Positions 15,793 to 24,326 of a stretch of 64,000 bases of DNA are shown here, one piece after another (the stretch's first letter is position 1; each line of letters opens with the position of its first letter). The stretch spans positions 34,085-98,084 of the forward strand of contig NZXU01000023.1 in the NCBI GenBank assembly GCA_002698425.1. Direction: 5' to 3'. The position numbers and the translations under genes were made by a program. The notes under the pieces were generated by a model. That model saw nothing but the letters and a program-made list of their open reading frames with translations. It did not search any database and was not told where the DNA came from. The DNA comes from Ahrensia sp. (GTDB taxonomy: Bacteria; Pseudomonadota; Alphaproteobacteria; Rhizobiales; Rhizobiaceae).

Positions 15793-16732
15793 TGACGAGA
15801 TTCCCCGAGCGCGCCCGCGAGATACAGATCATGATGTAGTCGTCCTTCTCGTCGTCCATCAGCACCATGTCGCGATGATCGACATCGCCCGAGATCAGCC
15901 GTGTCTTGCATGTGCCGCAAGTGCCGCTTTCGCACGAACTGACCGTCGGGATACCGCTGTCCCGCACGGCTTCCAGGATCGAACGGTCGGCCGGAACGGT
16001 GACCGTCTTGCCGGATTTCGCCAGTTCGACGTCGAACTCCACATCGTCGGGGCGGATGACCTCGACCGGCTTGAAGTCCTCGAAATTCACGCGCCCTTCC
16101 GGCCAGTGGCCCGAGATCGATTTGATCTCCTCCATCAGCGGCTTGGGGCCGCAGCAATAGACATGGATATTCCGTGGCTCGGCAAAATGGTCCCAGAAGT
16201 CGTAGACCTTGGACGGGTCGCCGCTGTCGTGATGGACAATGACCGCGCTGCCGTAGGCTTGCTTCAAATCGTCGAGATAGGCGGCCTCCTCGGCGCTGCG
16301 CGTGCAATAGATGATCTTGAGCGGCTTGCCCTTCTCGGCCACGTAGCGGGCCATGGCGACGATGGGCGTTACGCCGATACCACCGGCGATCAGCAGGTAT
16401 TTCGGAGCGTCTTTCAGCGGGAATTCGTTCTCGGGCGGCTCGACGAGAAGCTCGGTTCCCTCCAGCGCCTCGTCATGCATCGATTGGGAGCCGCCGCGTG
16501 AATCGGGTTCTTTCTTGACGGCGATGATATAGTTTTCCGGATGCGTTCCCGGGCCGACCAGCGAGTATCGCCGCATCGCACCGGACGGTGTCTGAACTGT
16601 CACATGGGCGCCGGGGCCATAGTCGGGCAGTGTTACGCCCGCTTCCGGGACGAGCGTGAATTCAGCGATTGTCGGCGTCAGCATGCGCCGGCTCGCCACC
16701 GTCATTTTCATTGCTCCGCTGCTATCGCTCAT
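15782..16732 (-). CDS. pht2: phthalate dioxygenase reductase (PDR/VanB type)
   Basis: Three-domain reductase of 316 residues that carries electrons from NADH to the phthalate oxygenase. The FMN-binding motif RRYS is at 54-57, the nucleotide-binding segment LLIAGGIGVTPI at about 113-124, and a C-terminal plant-type [2Fe-2S] domain uses C267, C272, C275 and C303. Like PDR, it has the FMN domain first and the ferredoxin last. It is the first gene of the minus-strand operon; TTGACA (complement of 16791-16796) and the operator at 16771-16782 lie upstream. It is the only flavin/iron-sulfur reductase in the window and might also serve the other Rieske proteins. Confidence 0.94.
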   Translation of the reverse strand: MSDSSGAMKMTVASRRMLTPTIAEFTLVPEAGVTLPDYGPGAHVTVQTPSGAMRRYSLVGPGTHPENYIIAVKKEPDSRGGSQSMHDEALEGTELLVEPPENEFPLKDAPKYLLIAGGIGVTPIVAMARYVAEKGKPLKIIYCTRSAEEAAYLDDLKQAYGSAVIVHHDSGDPSKVYDFWDHFAEPRNIHVYCCGPKPLMEEIKSISGHWPEGRVNFEDFKPVEVIRPDDVEFDVELAKSGKTVTVPADRSILEAVRDSGIPTVSSCESGTCGTCKTRLISGDVDHRDMVLMDDEKDDYIMICISRARSGNLVIDL

Positions 16733-16770
16733 GTCCCGTTATCGCCTTTCATTCCATAGGGTTTGCATAC

Positions 16771-16782
16771 TTAGAAACCTAA
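16771..16782. promoter_or_regulatory. TTAG-N4-CTAA operator (site 3 of 6)
   Basis: TTAGAAACCTAA upstream of the reductase-dehydrogenase-decarboxylase operon. A minus-strand TTGACA lies 8 bp further upstream (16791-16796), so the site falls in the spacer or -10 of that promoter. Confidence 0.7.
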
Positions 16783-16800
16783 TTATTTTGTGTCAATGGC

Positions 16801-16829
16801 TGGACGGGGCACATCCCCTGTTGTAAATT
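16801..16829 (+). promoter_or_regulatory. promoter of the phthalate oxygenase gene
   Basis: TGGACG (16801-16806) and TAAATT (16824-16829) are 17 bp apart. The operator starts 3 bp after the -10 element. Confidence 0.45.
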
Positions 16830-16831
16830 GC

Positions 16832-16843
16832 TTAGTCATCTAA
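16832..16843. promoter_or_regulatory. TTAG-N4-CTAA operator (site 4 of 6)
   Basis: TTAGTCATCTAA between the -10 element and the GAGAGGAAA ribosome site of the oxygenase gene; 31 bp from -35 start to operator start, the same geometry as site 6. Confidence 0.7.
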
Positions 16844-16867
16844 TGAGATTTGATGAGAGAGGAAACC

Positions 16868-18148
16868 ATGCTCACGCCCGAAGAGAATGATATTCTGACG
16901 CAAGTCGGCCCGGACAAGCCGATGGGCAAGCTGATGCGCCAGCATTGGACGCCGGTTTGCCTGTTGGAGGAGGTTGCGGAACCGGACGGCGATCCCTTGC
17001 TCGTCGAAGTGCTGGGAGAACGCTACGTCGCCTTCCGCGATTCCGACGGCAAGCTGGGTCTGCTCGATGAGCTTTGCCCTCATCGCCGCGCATCGCTTGT
17101 GCTTGGGCGTAACGAGGAATGCGGCCTGCGTTGCCTCTATCATGGCTGGAAATTCGACGTGGAGGGCAATGTCGTCGCGATGTCTTCGGAACCCGAAGGC
17201 AGCCCGCTGATGGACAAGGTCAAACAGCCCTCCTATCCGGTGAAGGAGTGGGGCGGCTTTGTCTGGGCCTGGTTCGGCGACAAGGAAAACGTGCCCGAGT
17301 TCGATCCGCCGGCCTTCGCGCCCACGGAGGATTCGCCGATCGCGATCCTGAAAATCCGCATTCCGTGCAACTGGGCGCAGATCCATGAGGGACAGATCGA
17401 CAGCGCTCATTCGTCGAGCCTGCACTCGTCCGACATGGTGCCGGCGCGTGTCGAGCGGGCTTCCGCCGACGACAAGTCCTGGTATCGGCCGTCGACCGAC
17501 AAGTCGCCGCGCATGCAGACGCAAACGACCAGCTACGGTTTCCACTATGCGGCGATCCGGCGTCCGATCAAGAACGCGGATACGCAGAACTATCTGCGCA
17601 TCACCGAATATGTGGCGCCCTATTATTCGCTGATCCCGCCGAACAACATGTACAATGTCGCCAGCGTCATCGTGCCGATCGACGACGTGACGACTGCCTT
17701 CCATTTCATCGCCTGGGGTACGCAGGACGTGCCTTCCACCGAGGAGTGGCGCAAATTCACCTATGCGCGCAAAGGCATCGATCTGAACGATCGCTGGGAG
17801 CCGGTCCGCACCAAGGAAAACAATTTCCTGCAGGACCGCCAGGCGATGAAGCTCGGCAATTTCACCGGCATCAAGGGCATCCCCAACCAGGATATCGCCA
17901 TGTGGGTGACCCAGGGTCCGATCGCGGATCGGTCCGTCGATACGCTCGGAGCGTCCGATCTGGCGATTGTGGAGTTCCGGCGCCTGATGGTCGACGCGGC
18001 GCGCAAGGTCGCCGAAGGCGGCAAGGCGATCGGCACGGAAGAGCCTCGCGTCAAGCAGTCGACGATCAACTCGCGCGAAGGCGTCTTCCCGAAAACCGTC
18101 GATTGGCGCACGATCGGCGAGAACGGGGGGATCATGGCGGCCGAATAG
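16868..18148 (+). CDS. pht3: phthalate 4,5-dioxygenase, oxygenase (Rieske) component
   Basis: Rieske non-haem iron oxygenase of 426 residues. It dihydroxylates phthalate to the cis-4,5-dihydrodiol. Rieske ligands are C70-x-H72 and C89-x2-H92 (CPHRRASL, CLYHGWKFD). The catalytic iron site is D178, H181 and H186 in QIDSAHSSSLH. The opening MLTPEENDILTQVGPDKPMG is characteristic of phthalate oxygenase. The ATG at 16868 follows GAGAGGAAA. An ATG at 16850 would add six residues and begins too close to the operator. It is monocistronic, with a strong terminator 42 bp after the stop. The partner reductase is divergent and shares the operator motif. Confidence 0.94.
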   Translation: MLTPEENDILTQVGPDKPMGKLMRQHWTPVCLLEEVAEPDGDPLLVEVLGERYVAFRDSDGKLGLLDELCPHRRASLVLGRNEECGLRCLYHGWKFDVEGNVVAMSSEPEGSPLMDKVKQPSYPVKEWGGFVWAWFGDKENVPEFDPPAFAPTEDSPIAILKIRIPCNWAQIHEGQIDSAHSSSLHSSDMVPARVERASADDKSWYRPSTDKSPRMQTQTTSYGFHYAAIRRPIKNADTQNYLRITEYVAPYYSLIPPNNMYNVASVIVPIDDVTTAFHFIAWGTQDVPSTEEWRKFTYARKGIDLNDRWEPVRTKENNFLQDRQAMKLGNFTGIKGIPNQDIAMWVTQGPIADRSVDTLGASDLAIVEFRRLMVDAARKVAEGGKAIGTEEPRVKQSTINSREGVFPKTVDWRTIGENGGIMAAE

Positions 18149-18189
18149 ACGGCACGCCTGATCTATTCCACCAATCGTTTGGTGTTCTG

Positions 18190-18226
18190 GCCATCCTGAC
18201 ATCCCGTCAGGATGGCTTTCTTTTTC
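18190..18226 (+). terminator. rho-independent terminator after phthalate oxygenase
   Basis: Perfect 11-bp stem GCCATCCTGAC/GTCAGGATGGC, ATCCC loop, followed by TTTCTTTTTC. The U-run overlaps the stop codon of the convergent gene. Confidence 0.9.
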
Positions 18227-19385
18227 ACAGGTCGAGCGGCTTCGACTTGTCGAAATGGAGATGGTCGCGGGAAATCTCGGCGATCTCCCGGCATCCGAGC
18301 AGGCGCATCGTCCGCCGGATTTCCTCACCGAGAATGCCGAGAGCCTGGGACGAACCGGCTTCTCCGCTCGCAGCCAGGCCGTAAAGCGCGGCGCGGCCGA
18401 TGAGCACCGCGCGTGCGCCGAGCGCGAGCGCCTTGACGACATCGGTCCCGCGCCGAAAGCCGCTATCGACCAGGACGCTCATCTTGTCTCCGACCTCGTC
18501 GACGATCGAGGGGAGGGCTTCGATCGTGGAGATCGCGCCGTCGAGCTGACGACCGCCGTGGTTCGAAACGACGACGCCGTCCACGCCGGTCTCGTGCGCG
18601 ATCGCCGCGTCCTCCGCCGTGAGCACGCCCTTCACCAGTAGCGGCCCCTTCCACTGATCGCGGATGCGCCTGATATCCGACCAGTCGAATGACGGATTGC
18701 GCTGGCTGCGGGTGAACTCCGCCATCTCGGCAGCCGTTGCCCCGGCTCTGAGCAACGGCGCCAGGTTTTCGAGGCGCGGGGTGCCGAAACGGAGCCAGAC
18801 CGATGCCAGCCAGCGCGGATGGGCTAGGCCGTCGATCACGATGCGCGGCGACCACTGGATCTGATGGGCGAAACCGTGACGCCGGTCGCGCTCCCTGTTG
18901 CCGGCGACGAGCGAGTCGACCGTTAAGATCACCGCGCCGTATCCGGCCGCCGCCGCGCGGTCGAGCAGATGCGCCGAGAAGTCCGGCCCGCCCCACGGAT
19001 AGAGCTGGAACCACCGGGGACCGCTGTGGTGTCGGGCGATGTCTTCGAGCGAGGTGTTCGATGCCGTCGAAAGCGCGAAGCCGACATTCGCCCGGCCGGC
19101 GGCGCGGGCGAGGCAGACATCGCCCTTGGGCCAGAGAAGGCCGTTCAGGCCGGTGGGGGCGACGACCAGGGGCAGGGCGATTTTCTCGCCGAAGAGGGTC
19201 GTCGCGGTGTCGATCTCGCCGCCCGCAAGAATCCGCGGTCGGAAGGATATTCGCTCGAACGCCTCACGGTTGCGCCGAAGCGTCGTCTCGTCCTCCGCGC
19301 CGCCATCCACATAGTCGAAGACGACCCTCGGCAGACGCCGGCGCGCCCTGCGGCGCAGGTCGTCTATGTTGACGGGCATCGCCAT
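18225..19385 (-). CDS. FMN-dependent alpha-hydroxyacid dehydrogenase (lactate/mandelate dehydrogenase family)
   Basis: TIM-barrel flavoprotein of 386 residues that oxidises an L-2-hydroxyacid to the 2-oxoacid. The family signatures are clear: VFDYVDGGAEDETTLRRN near the N-terminus, the catalytic SNHGGRQLDG (base His, substrate-binding Arg) and DSGFRRGTDVVKALALGARAVLIGR for FMN phosphate. I placed the start at 19385 (MAMPVN), 13 bp after the previous gene; a longer upstream frame is Arg-rich and unlike the family. It is cotranscribed with a D-2-hydroxyacid dehydrogenase and a ThDP decarboxylase, which favours a mandelate-like aromatic substrate over lactate. Confidence 0.9.
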   Translation of the reverse strand: MAMPVNIDDLRRRARRRLPRVVFDYVDGGAEDETTLRRNREAFERISFRPRILAGGEIDTATTLFGEKIALPLVVAPTGLNGLLWPKGDVCLARAAGRANVGFALSTASNTSLEDIARHHSGPRWFQLYPWGGPDFSAHLLDRAAAAGYGAVILTVDSLVAGNRERDRRHGFAHQIQWSPRIVIDGLAHPRWLASVWLRFGTPRLENLAPLLRAGATAAEMAEFTRSQRNPSFDWSDIRRIRDQWKGPLLVKGVLTAEDAAIAHETGVDGVVVSNHGGRQLDGAISTIEALPSIVDEVGDKMSVLVDSGFRRGTDVVKALALGARAVLIGRAALYGLAASGEAGSSQALGILGEEIRRTMRLLGCREIAEISRDHLHFDKSKPLDL

Positions 19386-19398
19386 GCCGTCGGCGCTT

Positions 19399-20436
19399 TC
19401 AGGCGACCGCGTCGAGACGCGACAGCCTTTCGCGCCATGCCGGTTCGATCTCCGGGTTCTTCGGATAGAGCGGCAGTTCCCCGCGCATGATCCTCTCGGC
19501 ATTCTCGATGACCGCGCGGGGCATCGCGTCGTAAAGATCATTGGTGTGACCGACCATATGTGGCGTCAGGATCACCCGGTCGATGCCCCGCAGCGGATGG
19601 TCCATTGCCGGTGGCTCGGGATCGAGCACGTCCAGAGCGCCCCCGCCGAGCCGGCCTTCCTGCATGATCGTCGCGAGCGCGTCCTCATCGACGACCCCGC
19701 CGCGCGACGTATTGATCAGGATGGCGTCCTCCTTCATCTGCCGAAGTTCTTCGAGGCCGATCAGGTTCCGCGTCTCCGGGGATAAAGGCACATGCAGACT
19801 GACGACGTCGCTGCGCCGCAGGAGTTCTTCCTTTTCGACAAATTCGACACCGGGCCCCGCACTGTCCCTTGCCACATAGGGATCATTGACGATGATGGTA
19901 GCGCCCCATCCATTCAGTCTTTTGACCACGCCGCCGCCGATACGGCCCATCCCGATGATCCCGATCGTGCGGTTCTTCAGCATCCGTGCATGCATCCAGG
20001 CAGGCCGCGGCTGGTTTTCCCGCAGCAGCCTTTCGGTCCGCTTCAGCCCGTACAACAGGACCAGCATGAACATGATGGTGGATTCCGACATGGCCTCGAA
20101 ATTCTCCGGTATAGGTCCGTGGCCGACGATGAGCGATCGCGCCGCGCACTCGCCGAGATCGACCGCATCCACCCCGATCGACGGGAAGACGATGCCTTTC
20201 AGCCTCGGCGCGGCATCGAGGTCCTCGCCGGAGATCCGGCTGCGCGAGCTGGTCACGATGATATCGGCTTCCCCAAGAAGTTGCGCGCGTTCGGAGGCGG
20301 AGAGGCGATAGGGGATTCCCGGCGTCGCCCTGGGTCCGTGGATGACTGTCCAACCGGCCCTTTCAAAAGATGCGGTGGCGGATTTCAGAACCTCCACCAG
20401 ATTGGGATCGTCGCAGATGTAAACGGTTCCGGGCAT
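19399..20436 (-). CDS. D-2-hydroxyacid dehydrogenase (NAD-dependent)
   Basis: Protein of 345 residues of the phosphoglycerate dehydrogenase-like family. The nucleotide motif GIIGMGRIGGGV, the catalytic Arg in ILINTSRGGVVDEDAL and the catalytic His in LTPHMVGHTND are all present. The ATG at 20436 lies 4 bp after the ThDP enzyme's stop; upstream sequence in the same frame is a shadow of that gene. It would interconvert a D-2-hydroxyacid and its 2-oxoacid, and with the neighbouring FMN enzyme for the L-isomer both enantiomers could feed the decarboxylase. The substrate is not shown. Confidence 0.9.
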   Translation of the reverse strand: MPGTVYICDDPNLVEVLKSATASFERAGWTVIHGPRATPGIPYRLSASERAQLLGEADIIVTSSRSRISGEDLDAAPRLKGIVFPSIGVDAVDLGECAARSLIVGHGPIPENFEAMSESTIMFMLVLLYGLKRTERLLRENQPRPAWMHARMLKNRTIGIIGMGRIGGGVVKRLNGWGATIIVNDPYVARDSAGPGVEFVEKEELLRRSDVVSLHVPLSPETRNLIGLEELRQMKEDAILINTSRGGVVDEDALATIMQEGRLGGGALDVLDPEPPAMDHPLRGIDRVILTPHMVGHTNDLYDAMPRAVIENAERIMRGELPLYPKNPEIEPAWRERLSRLDAVA

Positions 20437-20440
20437 CCGA

Positions 20441-22222
20441 TTAATCGCTCCGCGTGAGGCCCGCGGCCATGTTCGGGTTGTAGCCGGGGCGCACCCGGGC
20501 ATCGACGACAACGCTTTTGCCCTGTTTGGCCATCGCGACCGCTTCGCGCACTGCGTCCGCAAGTTCGCCCACTGTGTGGACCGGGCCGATTCCCTCGAGC
20601 CCCTGCGCTCTGGCGACGCCGGCGAGGTCGATATCGGGGTCGGCGATACGCTGGCCGATCCATTTGTTTTCGACCGGGCGGTCGCGCATGACCGCCACAC
20701 GTTCCTGGTGAACCTCGTCATTGAAGAAGGACTGGTTGTTCGCCACGACGGCAACGAAGGGAACGCGGTAATGCGCGCCGCTCCACAGAGCCGCGACGCC
20801 CATCATGAAGTCGCCATCGCCGAGGACGGCAACCGGCAGCCGGCCGGTGTCCTGCAAGGCCAGGGCTGCACCGACAAGCATCCCGGGGCCGGCTCCGATT
20901 CCGCCGCCGCCGTCGGTGCCCAGATAGTCCAGCGGATGGCGGAAATGCCAGGTCTCGCCAGCCCAGCCGAGCGGCAGGCGGATCAGCGAGACGCATTCCC
21001 CCTCGAGACCGGCGCCCAGCGCCCCGGACAGGCCCATGATGTCGATGGGGGTATCGGGAGCGGGGCAATCGACGGCGCATTTCGCAACGGCGTTTTCGGG
21101 ACCCGTGCCGGGGCCGACGCCGAGTTCGTCGGCGATCAGATGCATCGCGATATCCGGGTCCGACGCCAGATGAAGATCGGTCGCCGGCAGCCCCTGATAA
21201 TCCATGCTCCAGCCATTGTGGATTTGATGGTCCAGCGAGATGCTGACGATCTTCGCGGAAACCTCGCCTGCCTGCTTGCAGGCGCCCGCGAGATCGAGCC
21301 AGTCGAGACTGAGTATCACATCCGCGTTGCGGATCGCCTCGGTCGCGGCGTCGTCGAAGAAATGCGCCGGTTTGCTGCGATGAAGCGGATGGTTTGTCGG
21401 GAAGGCCGCGCCGATCTTGATGTCGGTCAGGACGCCGGCATCGAGCGCTTCGGCAAGCGCGACGCGACGGGCCCAGTCCTCCGGCTTTCGCGAGACGCGA
21501 CCCGCCAGAATAAGTGGCGACTTGGCACCGCGCAGCAATTGCGCGACATGCCTGACCCCGTCGCGCGGCGGCTCTGCCGGCAGGGGCGGGCGGTAGCGTT
21601 CGATATCCGGAAGCGCCGGCATCGCATCCAGCTTTTTCTCCTGTATCGAGACATCGAAATTGACATAGGTCGGCCCGCACGGCGCAGTGCGCGCAATGAC
21701 ATTGGCGCGCAGCATGGCCTCGATCGCCGCTTCGACCGAGGCCGGCTGGTCGTCCCACTTCGTGAAGTTGCGAACAAGCGCGCCCTGATCCCGCGCCGTG
21801 TGGATCCAGTCGATCCACGGACGCCGCCGTGCCGCGTCGACCGGCCCGGTCGCGCCGAAGACCAGCATCGGCACGCGATCGCACCAGGCGTTGAAGATGG
21901 CCATCGAGCCGTGCATCAGGCCGACATTGGAGTGCATGATCACGGCCATCGGCTCACCGGTCACTTTCGCATAGCCATGCGCGATGGCGGCTGCGTGCTC
22001 CTCATGCAGGCAGAGCAGCATTTGCGGGCTCTCGTTTCCGAGCCGGTTGACGAGACTGTCGTGAAGGCCGCGGAAGCTGGCGCCCGGATTGAGCGCCACA
22101 TACTTCATGCCGGTCAGCCGCAGCATCTCGGCAAAGACGTCGCTGCCCCAGGCATTACCTTCGGCTGAAGGCACCGGCTTTTCGACTTCGGCACGTGCTG
22201 TCGGCGATGATTTCGGGTTCAT
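20441..22222 (-). CDS. thiamine diphosphate-dependent enzyme, benzoylformate decarboxylase/acetolactate synthase family
   Basis: ThDP enzyme of 593 residues. The N-terminal Glu that activates the cofactor lies in LCLHEEHAAAIAHGYAKVTGEP, after the loop NPGASFRGLHDSL. The C-terminal cofactor motif is GDGDFMMGVAALWSG followed by VVANNQSFFND (GDG...NN). It is cotranscribed with two 2-hydroxyacid dehydrogenases of opposite stereochemistry, and the divergent operon has an aldehyde dehydrogenase, so decarboxylation of an aromatic 2-oxoacid to an aldehyde is likely. It is longer than classical MdlC (about 528). Carboligase activity remains possible. A GGAGG ribosome site lies 6 bp before the ATG. Confidence 0.85.
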   Translation of the reverse strand: MNPKSSPTARAEVEKPVPSAEGNAWGSDVFAEMLRLTGMKYVALNPGASFRGLHDSLVNRLGNESPQMLLCLHEEHAAAIAHGYAKVTGEPMAVIMHSNVGLMHGSMAIFNAWCDRVPMLVFGATGPVDAARRRPWIDWIHTARDQGALVRNFTKWDDQPASVEAAIEAMLRANVIARTAPCGPTYVNFDVSIQEKKLDAMPALPDIERYRPPLPAEPPRDGVRHVAQLLRGAKSPLILAGRVSRKPEDWARRVALAEALDAGVLTDIKIGAAFPTNHPLHRSKPAHFFDDAATEAIRNADVILSLDWLDLAGACKQAGEVSAKIVSISLDHQIHNGWSMDYQGLPATDLHLASDPDIAMHLIADELGVGPGTGPENAVAKCAVDCPAPDTPIDIMGLSGALGAGLEGECVSLIRLPLGWAGETWHFRHPLDYLGTDGGGGIGAGPGMLVGAALALQDTGRLPVAVLGDGDFMMGVAALWSGAHYRVPFVAVVANNQSFFNDEVHQERVAVMRDRPVENKWIGQRIADPDIDLAGVARAQGLEGIGPVHTVGELADAVREAVAMAKQGKSVVVDARVRPGYNPNMAAGLTRSD

Positions 22223-22311
22223 TCCTGGTCCTCCACGCGTCCGGCCACAGAGCCTGTGTCCGGTTCCTCCTCCGGGGTGCTCTCCCGGCCAAGGCTCGGA
22301 AAAACAGATGC

Positions 22312-22323
22312 TTTGTATGCTAA
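22312..22323. promoter_or_regulatory. TTAG-N4-CTAA operator (site 5 of 6, one mismatch)
   Basis: TTTGTATGCTAA, with one half-site altered. It lies 89 bp upstream of the ThDP enzyme gene, in the equivalent position to the other minus-strand sites. Confidence 0.5.
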
Positions 22324-22402
22324 CTTAATTTTCAGGCCGTAACCCGCGGGCGGGATATTTTCAAGACGTCCCTCCCGGCAAACCGGAGCGCCGGGAAACG
22401 AA

Positions 22403-22431
22403 TTGACAAGACGGAATCGCCTCCATAGTTT
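22403..22431 (+). promoter_or_regulatory. promoter of the ABC transporter/aldehyde dehydrogenase operon
   Basis: Perfect TTGACA (22403-22408). TAGTTT (22426-22431) gives 17-bp spacing but a poor -10; CATAGT at 22424-22429 gives a better match with a 15-bp spacer. The operator follows at 22434. Confidence 0.5.
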
Positions 22432-22433
22432 GC

Positions 22434-22445
22434 TTAGTATCCTAA
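22434..22445. promoter_or_regulatory. TTAG-N4-CTAA operator (site 6 of 6)
   Basis: TTAGTATCCTAA, just downstream of the -10 region of the ABC operon, preceded by TTTGC as at site 4 (ATTGC). Confidence 0.7.
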
Positions 22446-22488
22446 TTTGTCTGGTCGCCAGACGCGGGATGGGAGGAGAAATTTTCGG

Positions 22489-23292
22489 ATGGTGCTAGAT
22501 ATCCGCGGGGTCGGAAAGTCATTTCGGGCGGCCAACGGCCATACAGTTCATGCCTTGTCCGACGTGTCGCTGACGCTGGACGAAGGCGAGTTCGTATCGA
22601 TCATCGGGCCGAGCGGTTGCGGGAAGTCGACCCTGTTCAACATCGTCGGCGGCATGCTGACCGATTTTGACGGAAGCGTTGCCGTCGACGGCAAGGAGAT
22701 ACGCGGACCGCACCGCGAAATCGGGATGGTCTTCCAGGAAGAGTCGACCTATCCGTGGCGCACCGCGTCGAGGAATGTCGAACTTCCGCTGGAGATCGCC
22801 GGCGTGCCGGCAGGCGAACGGCGCGAGCGCGCCCACAAGCTGATCAAGCTCGTCGGCCTCGAAGGGTTCGAGGACCGCTATCCCGGCGAACTCTCCGGCG
22901 GAATGAAGCAACGTATCTCGATCGCCCGTACGCTGGCCTTCCAGCCACGCATCATGCTGATGGACGAACCGTTCGGCGCGCTCGACGAGCAGACGCGCCT
23001 GCTTCTCGGCGACAAGATCCTGCAGATCTGGCAGGAGATCCGCCAGACGACCATGCTGATCACGCACAACATCACCGAAGCCGTGCAGATGAGCGACCGC
23101 GTCGTCGTCATGTCGCACCGGCCCGGGCGGATCAAGCGCATCATCGACATCGACCTGCCGCGGCCGCGGAGCTCCGAGAACATCGCGGATAAGGCCTTCG
23201 GCGACTATGTCGGGATGATCTGGAGCGACCTTCGAGAAGAGGCGTCCCAGTATATGAGCGAAAGCGAGGCCGAGAGCCGCGCCGTCGCGTGA
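22489..23292 (+). CDS. ABC transporter ATP-binding protein (NitT/TauT type)
   Basis: ATPase subunit of 267 residues. Walker A GPSGCGKST, signature LSGGMKQRISIA and Walker B IMLMDEPFGALDE are intact. The ATG at 22489 follows GGGAGGAG; a TTG further upstream lies inside the operator and was rejected. It heads the operon ATPase, binding protein, two permeases, aldehyde dehydrogenase. The family imports small organic anions such as sulfonates, nitrate and aromatic acids. Under the same operator as the ThDP decarboxylase operon, an aromatic hydroxyacid is a plausible cargo. Confidence 0.9.
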   Translation: MVLDIRGVGKSFRAANGHTVHALSDVSLTLDEGEFVSIIGPSGCGKSTLFNIVGGMLTDFDGSVAVDGKEIRGPHREIGMVFQEESTYPWRTASRNVELPLEIAGVPAGERRERAHKLIKLVGLEGFEDRYPGELSGGMKQRISIARTLAFQPRIMLMDEPFGALDEQTRLLLGDKILQIWQEIRQTTMLITHNITEAVQMSDRVVVMSHRPGRIKRIIDIDLPRPRSSENIADKAFGDYVGMIWSDLREEASQYMSESEAESRAVA

Positions 23293-23335
23293 ACCGCCCG
23301 TATAGCCGGGCAAGATTAATTCATGGGAGGAAAAC

Positions 23336-24307
23336 ATGAAGATCAGCAGACTAGCAGCAGCTGCGGCCCTGGCGGCGGCGACTGTACTTTCGGGAAGTGC
23401 ATGGGCCGCCGATACCGTTCGCGTCGCCAACGCGCAGAAGGGTTTCTGGGACCAGACGATCATCATGTTCGGCGATGAGGCCGGCATCTTCGACAAGCAT
23501 GACATCGACCTCGAAATTCTCTGGACCGACGGCGGCGCGGATGCGCAACAGGCCGTGATTTCGGGAAGCATGGACGTGGCGTTCGGCACCGGCATGCTCG
23601 GCGTGATCAGCGCATGGGCGAAGGGCGCTCCCGTCGAGATCATCTCGGCGTCGATGACAGGCTCGTCCGACCTCTACTGGTATGTGAAGAGCGACAGCGA
23701 CATCCAGTCGATGGCCGATACCAGCGGCAAGACCGTCAGCTTTTCGCGCCCCGGTTCGTCGACAAACCTGGTCTCGGCCAAGCTTGTCGCTGCTGCCGGC
23801 ACCGATGCCGAACTGGTCCCGACCGGCGGGCCCGCCGCCACCATGACCCAGGTCATGTCCGGACAGATCGATGTCGGCTGGTCGGCGGTCCCGATTGGAC
23901 TCGACCGCGAGGTGAGCGGCGATATCCGCATCATCGCGAGCGGCAATGACGCGCCGGGCGTCGCCCAGCAAACGGTTCGCGTCCAGATCGCCAATCGGAA
24001 CTTCCTCGAGAAAAACGAGGATGCCGTGAAGCGCTTCACCGAAGCCTATCAGGAGGTTCTCGACTGGGCCTACAGCGGAGACGAGGCGCTCCAGAAGTGG
24101 GCCGAGATGAACAATCTGACGCTGGAGGACGCAAGGTCCGCGCGCGATCGCGGCTATCCCAAGGAAGCACTGCAGCTCTACCCGCTTCAAGGCATGGATG
24201 CGAACGTCCAGGAGGCCGTGGACAATGGCCGGCTCGACGAGCCTTTGAGCGAGGAGCAGATCGCCGAGATGACGGCGACTGCGAAAAAAATCCACGGCGA
24301 CATGTGA
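23336..24307 (+). CDS. ABC transporter substrate-binding protein (NitT/TauT, NMT1-like)
   Basis: Periplasmic protein of 323 residues with a Sec signal peptide (hydrophobic Ala/Leu core, cleavage after SAWA near residue 24). The mature N-terminus resembles SsuA/TauA-like proteins (GDEAGIFDKHDIDLEILWTDGGADAQQAVISGSMDVAFG). It follows the ATPase by 43 bp with GGGAGG upstream and would present the ligand to the two permeases downstream. The ligand is not identifiable from sequence. Confidence 0.9.
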   Translation: MKISRLAAAAALAAATVLSGSAWAADTVRVANAQKGFWDQTIIMFGDEAGIFDKHDIDLEILWTDGGADAQQAVISGSMDVAFGTGMLGVISAWAKGAPVEIISASMTGSSDLYWYVKSDSDIQSMADTSGKTVSFSRPGSSTNLVSAKLVAAAGTDAELVPTGGPAATMTQVMSGQIDVGWSAVPIGLDREVSGDIRIIASGNDAPGVAQQTVRVQIANRNFLEKNEDAVKRFTEAYQEVLDWAYSGDEALQKWAEMNNLTLEDARSARDRGYPKEALQLYPLQGMDANVQEAVDNGRLDEPLSEEQIAEMTATAKKIHGDM

Positions 24308-24326
24308 AAATCATTTCGGACGAACC

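Noticed and set aside
20436..20754. N-terminal extension of the D-2-hydroxyacid dehydrogenase
   Set aside because: The extra 106 residues are Ser/Arg-rich, overlap the ThDP enzyme gene and are absent from the family.
22378..22400. CCGG-rich small inverted repeats near the ABC operon promoter
   Set aside because: Short and expected by chance in GC-rich DNA; they do not recur at the other promoters.
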